Shown here: positions 18,643 through 28,690 of the stretch, one piece after another
How the letters are laid out: every line of letters begins with the position of its first letter
How positions within the stretch are numbered: position 1 is the stretch's first letter
Assembly: GCF_000285575.1 (NCBI RefSeq)
Contig: NZ_HE611050.1
Coordinates: forward strand, 1,282,050 to 1,330,232
DNA length: 48,183 nucleotides
Reading direction: 5' to 3'
Source of the DNA: Clostridium senegalense JC122
GTDB taxonomy: Bacteria > Bacillota > Clostridia > Clostridiales > Clostridiaceae
Translations under genes and position numbers: made by a program
The notes under the pieces: model-generated
Told to the model about the DNA's origin: nothing
The model's input: only the letters and a program-made list of their open reading frames with translations
The model's database searches: none

Positions 18643-19932
18643 TTATTCTAATATTTTAAATACTGTTAAAGTACAGCCAAATGGTACATTACATTGGCAA
18701 CTTCCAATTACTAATGGAGAACAACCTATATTAACAAGCTCTAATTCTCCAGATTCTCTTACTTCAAATATTGCGCTTCCACAAGTTGACTCTCCACATA
18801 AATTTCCTGCACTTGAGCCAACTATTTCTCCATTTAATACTAATGCTATTGCTGACGGACATTGTCCTTGATTAGTTACATTCCAGCTTGCATAGTAAAA
18901 TCCTGGAGTTTCTAGTGGTATTCTATTTGTTGGAACTTCTATATGGTCATGACCAGTTAATGCTAATAATGTATTAAACATTATTGGATAATTCGGTCTT
19001 ACAGTTTGGCAACTTTCTTCACCTGAAAAAGCTACTGTTACTCCAACTCCACCTGGAACTGGTCCTGGAGGGCCTGCTGGTCCTTGTGGTCCTTGTGGAC
19101 CCATTGGTCCTGTTGCTCCTGCTGGTCCTGTTGCTCCTGTTGCTCCTCTTTCGCCTCTTGGGCCTGCTGCTCCAGTTGCTCCTGTTGCTCCAGTTGCCCC
19201 TCTTTCTCCTCTTTCACCTCTTGGACCTTGTGGTCCCATTTCTCCTCTTTCACCTTGTGGTCCTGTTAATCCTCTTGGTCCTATTGGTCCTCTTGCCCCT
19301 GTCGCTCCAGTTGCTCCTGTTGCTCCAGTTGCTCCTCTTTCTCCTCTTTCGCCTCTTTCACCTCTTGGGCCCATTGGTCCTGTTGCTCCAGTTGCTCCGG
19401 TCGCTCCTGTTGCTCCTCTTTCTCCTCTTTCGCCTCTTGGTCCCATTGGTCCCATTGGACCTCTTTCTCCTCTTTCGCCTCTTTCACCTCTTGGTCCCAT
19501 TGGTCCTGCACAACCTCTTGGGCCTCTTTCTCCTCTTGGTCCTTGTGGTCCTTGTGGTCCCATTGGTCCTATTGGTCCTTGTGGTCCTCTTGGTCCTGGA
19601 TTACCTTGTGGTCCTCTTGGTCCTACTAAATTGTCTGGACATGGACAACAATGATCATGATGATGGTGACAATCGTCATGATGCGGTTTACAACAATTAT
19701 TATTATTGTTATGGCAATTATCATTCCAATAATAATTGTCATTTCCACCATTATTATAAGCGCAAGATTCTTCTACATCGTAATTTTCTATAGTTTCATC
19801 TTCTATAATTTCATTTTCTGTAGTTTCATTATTATTTCCTTGCTGTTCATTAATAAAATTAACTATAGCTTCTAGTTTTCTTCTAGTATTATAATCTAAC
19901 TTATTAACATCAATAGGTGATTTAAAACTCAT
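18643..19932 (-). CDS. BclA-like collagen-repeat exosporium protein
   Basis: This 429-residue protein is probably a spore-surface filament protein. Residues 104-292 are 63 uninterrupted Gly-X-Y triplets rich in GER, GPR and GAT; the GAT threonines are candidate O-glycosylation sites, as in BclA proteins. The N-terminus has no signal peptide, starts [10 protein letters not shown], and has an Asn/His/Cys-rich block (57-98) with [15 protein letters not shown]-type clusters. The C-terminal domain (about 297-429) is beta-rich with 8 Cys and resembles the trimerising heads of BclA-type proteins. A sigma-K-like promoter lies upstream and AGGAGGAG precedes the start, which supports mother-cell sporulation expression. 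One collagen triplet carries a Cys (GCA). Confidence 0.88.
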   Translation of the reverse strand: MSFKSPIDVNKLDYNTRRKLEAIVNFINEQQGNNNETTENEIIEDETIENYDVEESCAYNNGGNDNYYWNDNCHNNNNNCCKPHHDDCHHHHDHCCPCPDNLVGPRGPQGNPGPRGPQGPIGPMGPQGPQGPRGERGPRGCAGPMGPRGERGERGERGPMGPMGPRGERGERGATGATGATGATGPMGPRGERGERGERGATGATGATGATGARGPIGPRGLTGPQGERGEMGPQGPRGERGERGATGATGATGAAGPRGERGATGATGPAGATGPMGPQGPQGPAGPPGPVPGGVGVTVAFSGEESCQTVRPNYPIMFNTLLALTGHDHIEVPTNRIPLETPGFYYASWNVTNQGQCPSAIALVLNGEIVGSSAGNLCGESTCGSAIFEVRESGELELVNIGCSPLVIGSCQCNVPFGCTLTVFKILE

Positions 19933-19992
19933 AACACATATCTCCTCCTATAGTTCTCCATTAAACTACAATTAGTTGTAATGTTTTCTCTA

Positions 19993-20020
19993 TATACTAT
20001 GACGATATTATTTAATTTGT
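19993..20020 (-). promoter_or_regulatory. Sigma-K-like promoter of the collagen-like gene
   Basis: On the minus strand the -10 reads CATAGTATA (consensus CATANNNTA). An AC lies 17 nt upstream at the -35 position. It is about 60 bp before the start codon. The fit suits a spore-coat or exosporium gene, but these motifs are short. Confidence 0.55.
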
Positions 20021-20302
20021 TACATAATAGGTAATTACAATAAGTTTAATATAAATACTTCATAAACTGTTTAATTATAAAATTTGTATATGTAAATAAA
20101 AAATATTAAATTTAATTTTAACATATGCGAAGAAATAGAAAATTAAATATTTGAATCATATTTATCACAATATGAAGAGAGACTATAAACTCTAATTATA
20201 GTATTTTACTGATAAACTATTCATTACAAATATATGAGTATACTGTGTTCATAATTCAATACTTTTATAGGATAAAAATTTAATATTCCTTTTTAAAAAT
20301 AT

Positions 20303-20340
20303 AAAAAAACTGATTAGAAGCCACGCTTCTAATCAGTTTT
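20303..20340 (-). terminator. Terminator of the 993-residue CWB2 gene
   Basis: A perfect 15-bp stem AAAACTGATTAGAAG / CTTCTAATCAGTTTT with loop CCACG. It ends 4 bp from the stop codon. Confidence 0.92.
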
Positions 20341-20343
20341 CTT

Positions 20344-23325
20344 TTATTTTATTTGTATTATTACATCTTTATTATTAACTGGGTTTTCTTTTCTCCTAAA
20401 TTTGAAATCAAACTTTTCCATTTCAATCTGCATTCCATCATATGAATTCTTAGATTGAATTCCTTCAACGGTTAATTCATAGATTCCATTTGATTCCAAT
20501 TCATCATTTAATGAAATAACTATTCCACCTTCTCTTTCTCCATCAAAATTTATTGCATTAATACTCACATATGTTTCATTACCATCAGAATCTATGTGTT
20601 TTAAAATGTAATTAGAAGTTTCCCTTACACTCTTATCATCCATTGCTTCACTAAAGTTAAGCTTTAAAAATTTATATTCATTCAGTATTCCTGAAACCTC
20701 TAAAACTTGTGGTTTAATATCTTTTATTTCAATCTGAAATTCAGTTTCACTAACACCTACACCTGTTTTATCTTTTACATTTTTAACTGCAAGGATATAT
20801 TTTCCATTACTTTTAAAATCCTTAGTTTTTAATATAGCACTGCACCCTGTATTGGAATCTTTGTATTGAATTGAATCAATTCCTACACTTTCCACTTCAC
20901 TAGGATTACTAGGATTACCTGTAAGTTTAGTTAAAACATAGTTTCTTGTATCTCTAACACTTGCTGAATCCATTTTTTCTTTAAAATCTACTGTAATTTG
21001 TTTAGATCTTGTATTTGATTCATCTAATGTAGCCTTTATAACCTCTGGCCTTTTAATTGTATCAGTATGCATTGATACAAATTCTTGTTTTAATTCTACT
21101 CCTGTTGAATCTTTAACCCCTCTAATTGTAAGAGTATAATCCCCTTCTTCAGTTACTGTTTTTGTAACAATTGTTGCCACTCTAGTATTTAAATCATATT
21201 TTACACTTTCAATCCCAATTGAAGCATTATTTTTTGAACAGATTAATGAGTAATTTCTAATATTTTCAACATCTTTACTATTCATTGTTCTATCAAACTC
21301 AACTCTTATAACAAATTTATTTACATCTGACTTATCTGGATTATCATATGGAACTGGTCGTATAATATTAGGTCTATTTAAATTAAGTACTAACTTAGTA
21401 TCATATTGTTCCATAATATTTCCTACAGTATCTTTTATACCCTTTATTGTTATATTGCATGTACCATCTAAAGCAATATTTTCTATAACTAGTCTTACAC
21501 TATCTTTTGTAAGATGATTAAACTCTATATCCTTAATCATTTTAGAATCAGTTTTTCCTGTTGAATCTTTAATTATATAATTACTAACAGTTGTAGCTGA
21601 TTTTTCATCCATCTGCTTACTAAATGTTATATCAATAAATACTATATTAGATGCAGAAGTATTAGTAATTTCAAAGTTTATTACCTTTGGTTTTGTCGTA
21701 TCTTTTAAACTTATAGTTTTAGAATATGGGTCCATTATATTATTTGATAAATCTCTAATCCCTTTTACTTCTAATTTATAATTAGATGTATCATTAACAC
21801 TTGGAGTTATTATGTTAACTTCACTAGGAACTGCTTTATCAAACTCTATTTTTACAATTCTAAGTTCATCTCCATTTTTATCTGTTATTTTATAATTTTT
21901 TATGTTTCTTGCATCTTCTTCATTAACATCTTCACTGAACTTAATTGTAATTTTTTTCTTAACTCCGTTTGCACCTGTTCCATCAGCAAAATCTAAAACA
22001 CTTATATTAGAAATTTTAGGTTTGACTTTATCTGTTACCATATCTTTTACTGGTATATCTTTTCTATCAAAGCCTATTGTAATGTTTTTCCCTACAACAT
22101 TACTTATTTTACCTTCTAATGTACTTATTTTGCTATCTGTCAAATCAGATTTAAATGTAAGTTGAACTTTATCATATCCATCTATACATTCTGATTTTAT
22201 TATATTAGTTCCTAATATCTCATAGTTTTCTTTTATATTAGCTGGAGATTCTTTCACTATTCCATTAAACTCCAATATTATATTTCTTCTATTTAATATA
22301 GTCATACTTTTAACTTTTGTTGCAATTCTATTATCAAATATTTGAGCAGAATCTAATAAAATATTATTTTCTACCATTCCTCCAACACCTACAACTTCAT
22401 TAGCTGTTATGCCTTTTAAATAACTTTTCTGAGATGATAATATTTTATTTGATACTAAAAGCAACGGTGATGACTTTTTAGCTGCTAACGGACCTGTAGT
22501 TAACGCATCTACTGTTCCTGGAGGTGTTCCTTGAGCAACATATACATTATCATATTCTAAATAAAAATTAAATTTATCTAAAACTTTTAAATTAGTATCA
22601 TACCTATCTTTCCCATATATCCTTTCAATTCGTGGTAAATCTGCAACTGTTTTATCATCTATAGTTTTGTTTGAAGCTATTACATATGTATTGTCTGGAT
22701 ATTGTCTATTTATCCAACTTTTAATATTACTCTGCATTTCTTTTTTTGATGTAAGTAGCATTGGCATATTATTTAATGCAGCCAATGGTGCAACTGAAAG
22801 TGCATCTGCACCTTGAGTACTTTCCTCTCCTGATATAACCATAATATTATTTATATTTACAAACTTACTCAATTCTTTTGCAACTTCAAGAGATGTATCA
22901 TATCTATTAACTCCACCTAACCTAGATATTTTTATCCCCATACTTTTTATTTCTTTTTCTACCTTAGTGCTTACAGCACTGGTTCCCCCTATTATATAAA
23001 CCCTTTTAGCTCCTAGTCTTCTTAACTCATCTTTTGTATCAGTAGGTAAATTACTTTGACTTGTAAGCAAAATAGGTCCATCTATAGCTTTTGATAATGG
23101 TGTACTACACAACGCATCTGCAAACCCTAAACCGTTTGCTATTATAGCAACATCAGTATTTTTCCATCCTTCTTTGCTAACTTCCACTGCCGTAGCATAT
23201 CTATCCTTGCCATATATTTTTTTCACATCTGTTCCAATATCTACTGCAGCAAAAGTAGGTATTGAACTCATTATTATACTTAATCCTATAATAAATGAAG
23301 ACAAAATTTTAAAACATCGTTTCAA
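20344..23325 (-). CDS. Cell-wall-binding protein, 3 CWB2 repeats and multiple Ig-like repeats
   Basis: This 993-residue exported protein has a signal peptide ending near SIPTFAA (27). Three CWB2 modules follow (about 36-127, 135-228 and 233-328). The remaining two thirds is a series of roughly 100-residue Ig-like (SbsA-like) repeats. Each repeat carries a word like FSEDVNEEDARNIKNY, FSKQMDEKSATTVSNY or FSEAMDDKSVRETSNY, followed by a GIKD or GVKD segment. The start is a TTG (23325), since AGGAGGGGG sits about 7 nt upstream and no better ATG exists. It is probably an S-layer-associated surface protein held by the CWB2 region. It is closely related in layout to the protein at 24683. Confidence 0.9.
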   Translation of the reverse strand: MKRCFKILSSFIIGLSIIMSSIPTFAAVDIGTDVKKIYGKDRYATAVEVSKEGWKNTDVAIIANGLGFADALCSTPLSKAIDGPILLTSQSNLPTDTKDELRRLGAKRVYIIGGTSAVSTKVEKEIKSMGIKISRLGGVNRYDTSLEVAKELSKFVNINNIMVISGEESTQGADALSVAPLAALNNMPMLLTSKKEMQSNIKSWINRQYPDNTYVIASNKTIDDKTVADLPRIERIYGKDRYDTNLKVLDKFNFYLEYDNVYVAQGTPPGTVDALTTGPLAAKKSSPLLLVSNKILSSQKSYLKGITANEVVGVGGMVENNILLDSAQIFDNRIATKVKSMTILNRRNIILEFNGIVKESPANIKENYEILGTNIIKSECIDGYDKVQLTFKSDLTDSKISTLEGKISNVVGKNITIGFDRKDIPVKDMVTDKVKPKISNISVLDFADGTGANGVKKKITIKFSEDVNEEDARNIKNYKITDKNGDELRIVKIEFDKAVPSEVNIITPSVNDTSNYKLEVKGIRDLSNNIMDPYSKTISLKDTTKPKVINFEITNTSASNIVFIDITFSKQMDEKSATTVSNYIIKDSTGKTDSKMIKDIEFNHLTKDSVRLVIENIALDGTCNITIKGIKDTVGNIMEQYDTKLVLNLNRPNIIRPVPYDNPDKSDVNKFVIRVEFDRTMNSKDVENIRNYSLICSKNNASIGIESVKYDLNTRVATIVTKTVTEEGDYTLTIRGVKDSTGVELKQEFVSMHTDTIKRPEVIKATLDESNTRSKQITVDFKEKMDSASVRDTRNYVLTKLTGNPSNPSEVESVGIDSIQYKDSNTGCSAILKTKDFKSNGKYILAVKNVKDKTGVGVSETEFQIEIKDIKPQVLEVSGILNEYKFLKLNFSEAMDDKSVRETSNYILKHIDSDGNETYVSINAINFDGEREGGIVISLNDELESNGIYELTVEGIQSKNSYDGMQIEMEKFDFKFRRKENPVNNKDVIIQIK

Positions 23326-23442
23326 AACTTTCCCCCTCCTAACATAATTAGTTATATTAAAATTAAAAATTCTAATATAACTTTTATCGTAAAATATATA
23401 AATTTATTAAGCTATAATAGAAAAATGTACTGAATTAATCTT

Positions 23443-23655
23443 TTATCCCATAAAAAATATACAAATAACCATAATTTCTATACCCAACATTACCTTAATT
23501 TGAATAGGCAATCCTCGAACCTTTAATTTATAGCTTTTCATCTTCCCCTTAAATCTATCTTTTAAATTTCTATCATTATATCCAATAAATGCACCACATT
23601 TATCGCAATAGCTTGTAACCCTTTTAACTTTAGTACCACATTTAAAACATATCAC
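23443..23655 (-). CDS. Small zinc-ribbon membrane protein
   Basis: The 70-residue product starts at a GTG (23655), preceded by GGGGGGA at ideal spacing. An in-frame ATG farther upstream (23733) lacks a ribosome binding site and would put a poor extension in front. CFKCG and CDKCG form a four-cysteine zinc ribbon right at the N-terminus. A basic middle follows, then a single hydrophobic C-terminal helix (about 50-69). Zinc-ribbon plus one transmembrane helix proteins are common in Firmicutes and mostly uncharacterised. It lies just upstream of the 993-residue CWB2 gene with about 117 bp between them and could be co-transcribed. Confidence 0.7.
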   Translation of the reverse strand: MICFKCGTKVKRVTSYCDKCGAFIGYNDRNLKDRFKGKMKSYKLKVRGLPIQIKVMLGIEIMVICIFFMG

Positions 23656-23822
23656 AAAAATCCCCCCTGTCTTATGAATTGTTCTATATGCAGCATTAGA
23701 ATAATATATCTTTATACTTATTAAAAATTTCAACTTTTCACTAAATTCTTTAAATTTTTAGGCTAAAATATCAAATAAAATTTTAAGAATACATATTATA
23801 TATTTTTAAAATTTATTATTAC

Positions 23823-23852
23823 AAAAGCTTGCCAACAAAATGACAAGCTTTT
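23823..23852. terminator. Orphan hairpin
   Basis: AAAAGCTTG / CAAGCTTTT with a 12-nt loop and modest T-runs. No gene ends here on either strand. It might end an unannotated transcript, such as one through repeat E. Confidence 0.4.
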
Positions 23853-24034
23853 CTTTATAATATAAAAACAACTTTTTCATAACAACGTTTACAAATCGAT
23901 TATAACTCTATATATTGGTAAAAGCAATACTTTTAGATACAGCTCAAGTACCAATGATTTACTTTACTATTTATCCTATCTAATCATTTTTATCAATGCT
24001 TAAATATTGTGTTCTACAGTTTTAATTACCAATT

Positions 24035-24129
24035 ATATAGGGAAACAAGCTCAAATTTTAATTTATTTAATAACCTTAAAATACTTTATACAAGATATAG
24101 CGTTGAATTCTAAATAATTCAGAGCATGT
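24035..24129 (-). repeat. Repeat E, copy 2 (inverted)
   Basis: The reverse complement of this segment matches 4153-4250 (ACATGCTC, GAATTCAAC, ATCTTGTAT, TTTGAGCTTGTTTCCCTATA in the same order). The rest of 23734-24620 is AT-rich, with no gene I can support. Confidence 0.6.
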
Positions 24130-24622
24130 CTCACTATTTTGGGTATCCAAATTTTAGAATGAATAGTTTTAAAAGTTAACTTGGAATCCTATATATTTCT
24201 TTAAAATTAATATCCTACTTAATAACATTAAGTAGGATATTAATTATCTTTGAGATTAATTTAGTAAAGCTTTTCTTTCTGTTTTCTAAAAATTACTCTT
24301 AGTCACATAACTGAAAAGTTACCTATTGCGTTAGTATAATATTTGTATTCGGTTATAATATATATTTTTACTACAATTTAACTATATCATATGTCATTAT
24401 ATTAATTTGTCGAAACTTGTAACGTAATCTCACTTTTTTTATTTTTTTATTTGACTTTTTATTTTTTTATATGACCTTTTTTCTTTATTATTAAATCTTA
24501 AAATTTATTTTTTATTTTTTTACATATTGTAAAGTTTCCTATTTTTTAACTTATTTTAAAACTGCATCGATATTTGGTGATTATTTTGTTAAATAATTGA
24601 AAAATATATTTATATATAATTT

Positions 24623-24664
24623 AAAAGTTGACTCAAAATAAAATATTATTTTGAGTCAACTTTT
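24623..24664 (-). terminator. Terminator of the 756-residue CWB2 gene
   Basis: AAAAGTTGACTCAAAATA / TATTTTGAGTCAACTTTT, an 18-bp perfect stem just left of the stop codon. Confidence 0.92.
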
Positions 24665-24682
24665 CAAATTTAAGATATTATA

Positions 24683-26953
24683 TTATTTAACCTTAAAATG
24701 AATCTGTTGCATATTCATTGAAAAGTTTTCAATATTTCTTATTCCATCAACAGTTAAAGTATAATTACCATCAGTTACATTACTTAAATATAATGTTACT
24801 GTTGATTTTCCACTGCCATAGTCATATTTAATTTCATCAATATTAGCATCATGGTTATACCCATCATAAACAAGTTTATAATTTCTGGAATCTGTAGAAT
24901 CATCTTTATTCAACTCTTGATTAAAGTTAAATTTAACTATACATTTTCCATCACTACCTACATTGCTTACATATATATTATCAGTATCTATTACTTTTGG
25001 TTTTTCAACTATTAAATTTCTTAATTCAAGTTTAGTTCTTGCAATAGTATTACCTGATAAATCTGTAACTCCTGAAACCTCTAAAGTATAATCTCCATCA
25101 TATTTCAGATTTATAAGATCTACAGTTACTCTATCCCTAGAATATTCATCAAAAATAGGTGGAGTAACAGCATCATTTATAGGTTTTCCTTGAGCATCTA
25201 ACAGCCTATAATTTCTAGTTTGCGTTGACATTATCTTATCTACTTTTTTATTAAATATAATATCAACTTTTTTAGAATTATAGTATTCTCCAGTTCTAAC
25301 TTTATATTCAATAACCTTTAATGCACCTGTATCAAATATATCGATATAGTTACTATATGGTTCCATTATATTTTCTGCAAGGTCTTTAATTCCATCAATT
25401 TCTATTAAATATCTACCTGCATAATCTAAGCTTTCTGTATATAGAATTGCCTCGTCTTCTGTTTCCTTATTGAATACAATGTCATTTACTCTTAAATAAC
25501 TTCCATCTCTTCTCTTAATTCTATAATTTTCAAATCTTCTTGCATCTGACTCCATAACTTTTTCAGAGAATTTAACTAAAAGTTTATTTCCGCCTTCTTC
25601 TATAGTATCTAAAGGTTGTACATATAGAACTCTTGGTTTATCTCCGTCAGTTACATTGTCTTCTATATTAGTATTACCTTTATTAAATATATAGTTCATA
25701 TTTATTCCTAATATATTTTCTGCTTCACCTTCAAAGTTTAAAAGAGCACTCTTATCTAAATCGTATTTTAATCTTAAAACAACAGTTCTATAATCTGGTT
25801 GTATTGTTGCTTCTTGGACCATACTTCCGCATATAGTATAGTTATTTTTTTTGGAAGCCTCATAACCATTAACAATTCCATTAAATTCAACTGTTATTCT
25901 TCTCTTATCATTTATGATAACTTTACTTACACCTGTTGCTATTTCTCTATTTAAAACTCTGCCTACTTGATATATAGTTTCATCTTTTAGTTGTCCCCCA
26001 ATAGCAGTAAGATGTGTTGGAGTATATTTTGATAAGAACTTTTCTTGTGTTAAGTCTAAAGTATCACTAACTAAAACTAGAGGATTTCCCTCTCTAGCAG
26101 AAATTGGTCCTGCTGTTAATGCATCAATTACTGATGATTTTTCTCCTTTAGCCATATAAACACTGTCAAAGTCTAAGTAGTTACTAAACTCTTGTAATAT
26201 TTCTAAATTAGTTTCATACCTATTTCTGCCTTCTAACCTTTTTCCATTTGGAACTTGTTTAAACACATTGTTAGAAAGTGCAGTAGTTCCACCTATAACA
26301 TAAGTTGCATGTACGTGTTTGCTATTTAACCATGTTCTAGATGATGATGTCATAGAATTTTTAGGACTTAATATTATTGGCATTTTTGCATCTCCAGCAA
26401 TAGGTGCAATAGATAATGCATCTACCCCCTGGGACACCTGTTCACCAGATGCAACTACCACATCTTTTACAGTGTTAGTTTTATTTATTTCCTTTGCAAC
26501 ATTTAGTGATGTTTCATATCTATCACTACCGCTAATTCTACTAACAGCTAGTCCCATATCTTTTAGTTGGTTTGCAACATTAGCACTAACTGCACCAGCT
26601 CCTCCAACTATATATACTCTTCTTGCATTTAAACGTTCAATTTCTCTTTTCGTTGAAGTTGGAAGAGATGTTTTATCTGTTAAAAGTATCGGTGCATCTA
26701 ATGTTTTAGAAAGCGGTGCACTACATAATGCATCTGCAAAACCAAAACCATTAGCTATAATAACATAATTACTATATCCCCAACCATCTTTGCTAACTTC
26801 AACAGCAGTGCTGAATCTATCATTTCCATGTAATTTTTTCATTCCCATTAAATCATTATTAGCTGCAAAAACTTCTATAGAACTTAATGTAGAACCTAAA
26901 ACAATAGTTGAAATTAACAAAAGGTTGGCAACAAGCTTTAACCCTTTTCTCAT
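24683..26953 (-). CDS. Cell-wall-binding protein, 3 CWB2 repeats and Ig-like repeats
   Basis: This 756-residue secreted protein starts at the ATG at 26953 (MRKGLKLV). That ATG follows AAAGGAG and gives a clean signal peptide (cut near EVFAAN, about 30). The frame is open farther upstream, but that part is hydrophobic, lacks a ribosome binding site and would bury the signal. CWB2 modules lie at about 38-133, 138-234 and 238-330, with words such as NDRFSTA, SDRYETS, NRYETN, FADALC and YIVGG. The tail has four or so Ig-like repeats of the same kind as the 993-residue protein (FSEKVMESDARRFENY, FNKKVDKIMSTQTRNY). It is likely a paralogue of that neighbour. Confidence 0.9.
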   Translation of the reverse strand: MRKGLKLVANLLLISTIVLGSTLSSIEVFAANNDLMGMKKLHGNDRFSTAVEVSKDGWGYSNYVIIANGFGFADALCSAPLSKTLDAPILLTDKTSLPTSTKREIERLNARRVYIVGGAGAVSANVANQLKDMGLAVSRISGSDRYETSLNVAKEINKTNTVKDVVVASGEQVSQGVDALSIAPIAGDAKMPIILSPKNSMTSSSRTWLNSKHVHATYVIGGTTALSNNVFKQVPNGKRLEGRNRYETNLEILQEFSNYLDFDSVYMAKGEKSSVIDALTAGPISAREGNPLVLVSDTLDLTQEKFLSKYTPTHLTAIGGQLKDETIYQVGRVLNREIATGVSKVIINDKRRITVEFNGIVNGYEASKKNNYTICGSMVQEATIQPDYRTVVLRLKYDLDKSALLNFEGEAENILGINMNYIFNKGNTNIEDNVTDGDKPRVLYVQPLDTIEEGGNKLLVKFSEKVMESDARRFENYRIKRRDGSYLRVNDIVFNKETEDEAILYTESLDYAGRYLIEIDGIKDLAENIMEPYSNYIDIFDTGALKVIEYKVRTGEYYNSKKVDIIFNKKVDKIMSTQTRNYRLLDAQGKPINDAVTPPIFDEYSRDRVTVDLINLKYDGDYTLEVSGVTDLSGNTIARTKLELRNLIVEKPKVIDTDNIYVSNVGSDGKCIVKFNFNQELNKDDSTDSRNYKLVYDGYNHDANIDEIKYDYGSGKSTVTLYLSNVTDGNYTLTVDGIRNIENFSMNMQQIHFKVK

Positions 26954-27242
26954 AAATTTTCTCCTTTCAAAGAATATGTAAATATTTAAAATTACTTTAT
27001 AAACAAATTTAATACAATAAATTATAAAAATTATAATATTATACTTATTTCCCTTTAGTTTACTATAAAAATATATCAAATCCAAGAATAGAATATAATA
27101 ATTTTTATATTTAACTTCTTCTTAAATTATCGAAAGATGACATCTTTAATTAATACATAAAATAGTAATTTAAAGAATTTAGCAAAATTTATAAGCAATT
27201 AATGCTCAACATATTTTTAAATCTTAACGCTTAACTATCTTA

Positions 27243-27348
27243 AGGACCGACTTCGATTAATTTAGGTTTTATTGATAATCTTTCGATTTCACTGTAAAAA
27301 TAACTTATGGAAAATATACTTTGGTACGCCTGTCCTTCTTGTTACGGA
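27243..27348. repeat. Family B right half
   Basis: It holds only the inner-right arm (AGGACCGACTTCGATT) through the outer-right arm (ACGCCTGTCCTTCTTGT). It is preceded by TTAACTATCTT simple sequence rather than by left arms. Confidence 0.7.
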
Positions 27349-27625
27349 TGTACCCTTAGATATTAACCTTCCCTTAATTCTATATAATAAATTTTAAATT
27401 TCCTCTATTAAGATATTTATCTATAGTAAAGTAAACCTCCTAAATAAGAACTTTTTCTAAGTATGGTTCCATCACAAATGGGACAGGCACGGTAAGTTTA
27501 TTTTCTTCGTTAACATCTGATGCTCTCCTAACTTTACATTTCTACCTAAAACATCAAAGCCAGTCCCGAACAACTACGCAGCAAAGCTGCTTTATTTTAA
27601 GGAAACTTGTAGTCCACTTTCATCC
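27268..27625. repeat. 358-bp direct duplication, copy 1
   Basis: It matches 28333-28690 with only a few differences by eye, at a constant offset of 1065 bp. It spans the B right arm, a unique spacer and the left part of a C element, so it is a recent duplication of mosaic junctions. Confidence 0.8.
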
Positions 27626-27764
27626 CAAACTCTTGACTGTTAATTTTTAACTATTAACTATTTTAGGGACTGGCTAACTTTTCTTACTTATGGTAATCAA
27701 ATTTAAAGAGCTATTCTGTATTTTATGGAGCTATATTAGTCGTGCCTGTCCCATTTGTTACAGC
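27469..27764. repeat. Family C nested palindrome, full copy
   Basis: The outer arms form a perfect 18-bp inverted repeat: ACAAATGGGACAGGCACG (27474-27491) and CGTGCCTGTCCCATTTGT (27741-27758). The inner arms AAAGCCAGTCCC and GGGACTGGCT flank the apex GCAGC-AAA-GCTGC and an imperfect AAACTTG/CCACTTT stem. This is the type copy of the family. Confidence 0.85.
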
Positions 27765-27830
27765 TGTGAGCTTTGAATTTAGCTTTAGTTTGTTTTATCT
27801 CCCAAATACAAATTTTACTCCCTTAAATTC

Positions 27831-27998
27831 AAAGAAACTGGTAGTCCAGTTTTATCCTGAACTATTAACTTTTAATTCTTAACTCTTAACTATTTTAGGG
27901 GACTGGCTAACTTTCCTTACTTATGGTAATTAAATTTAAAGAGCTGCTCGCTATTTTATGGAGCTATATTAGTCGTGCCTGTCCCATTTGTTACGGTT
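27831..27998. repeat. D hairpin joined to a family C right half
   Basis: The hairpin AAACTGG-TAGT-CCAGTTT (27831-27853) runs through TTAACT-type simple repeats into AGGGGACTGGC (from 27897) and the outer-right arm ending near 27998. There is no left half. Confidence 0.7.
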
Positions 27999-28065
27999 GC
28001 AAACCCTGAATCTAACTTTGCTTGATTTAACATCCTAAACTTAGAATTCACTCCCTCTAATTCAA

Positions 28066-28130
28066 AGAAACTGGTACTCCAGTTTCCTCCATAATTGTCA
28101 AATGTCAATTGTCCATTGTCAATTTTTTAA
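28066..28130. repeat. Family D hairpin tail
   Basis: AAACTGG-TACT-CCAGTTT, then CTCCATAATTGTCAAATG and an ATTGTCC/ATTGTCAA run. Confidence 0.6.
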
Positions 28131-28173
28131 ACTCCCTACCTCAACTAAGTATGCAATCATTCAAAGTTTTACC

Positions 28174-28413
28174 TCCATCACAAGAGGGACAGACGCGTAA
28201 TTGGCTACTTTGCTATACTTTGGGATAGATGCTTTTGTTAATTTTAGTTTTTCTCCAATACTGCTCGAAGTCGGTCCCGAACAACTACGCAGCAAAGCTG
28301 CTATTTTAGGACCGGCTTTGGTTACTTTTGATTTTATTGATAATCTTTTGATTTCACTGTAAAAATAACTTATGGAAAATATACTTTGGTACGCCTGTCC
28401 TTCTTGTTATGGA
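28174..28413. repeat. Family B nested palindrome, full copy
   Basis: The outer arms are ACAAGAGGGACAGACGCG and ACGCCTGTCCTTCTTGT. The inner arms are CGAAGTCGGTCCC and GGACCGGCTTTG. The apex GCAGC-AAA-GCTGC is perfect. Confidence 0.82.
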
Positions 28414-28690
28414 TGTACCCTTAGATATTAACCTTCCCTTAATTCTATATAATAAATTTTAAATTTCCTCTATTAAGATATTTATCTATAGTAAAGTAAA
28501 CCTCCTAAATAAGAACTTTTTCTAAGTATGGTTCCATCACAAATGGGACAGGCACGGTAAGTTTATTTTCTTCGTTAACATCTGATGCTCTCCTAACTTT
28601 ACATTTCTACCTAAAACATCAAAGCCAGTCCCGAACAACTACGCAGCAAAGCTGCTTTATTTTAAGGAAACTTGTAGTCCACTTTCATCC
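28333..28690. repeat. 358-bp direct duplication, copy 2
   Basis: Partner of 27268-27625 at an offset of 1065 bp. Confidence 0.8.

Noticed and set aside
18984-19793. Long open frame on the plus strand opposite the collagen-like gene, mostly Leu/Val
   Set aside because: It is the complement of the Gly-X-Y repeat. The repeat composition keeps several frames open by chance. No ribosome binding site.
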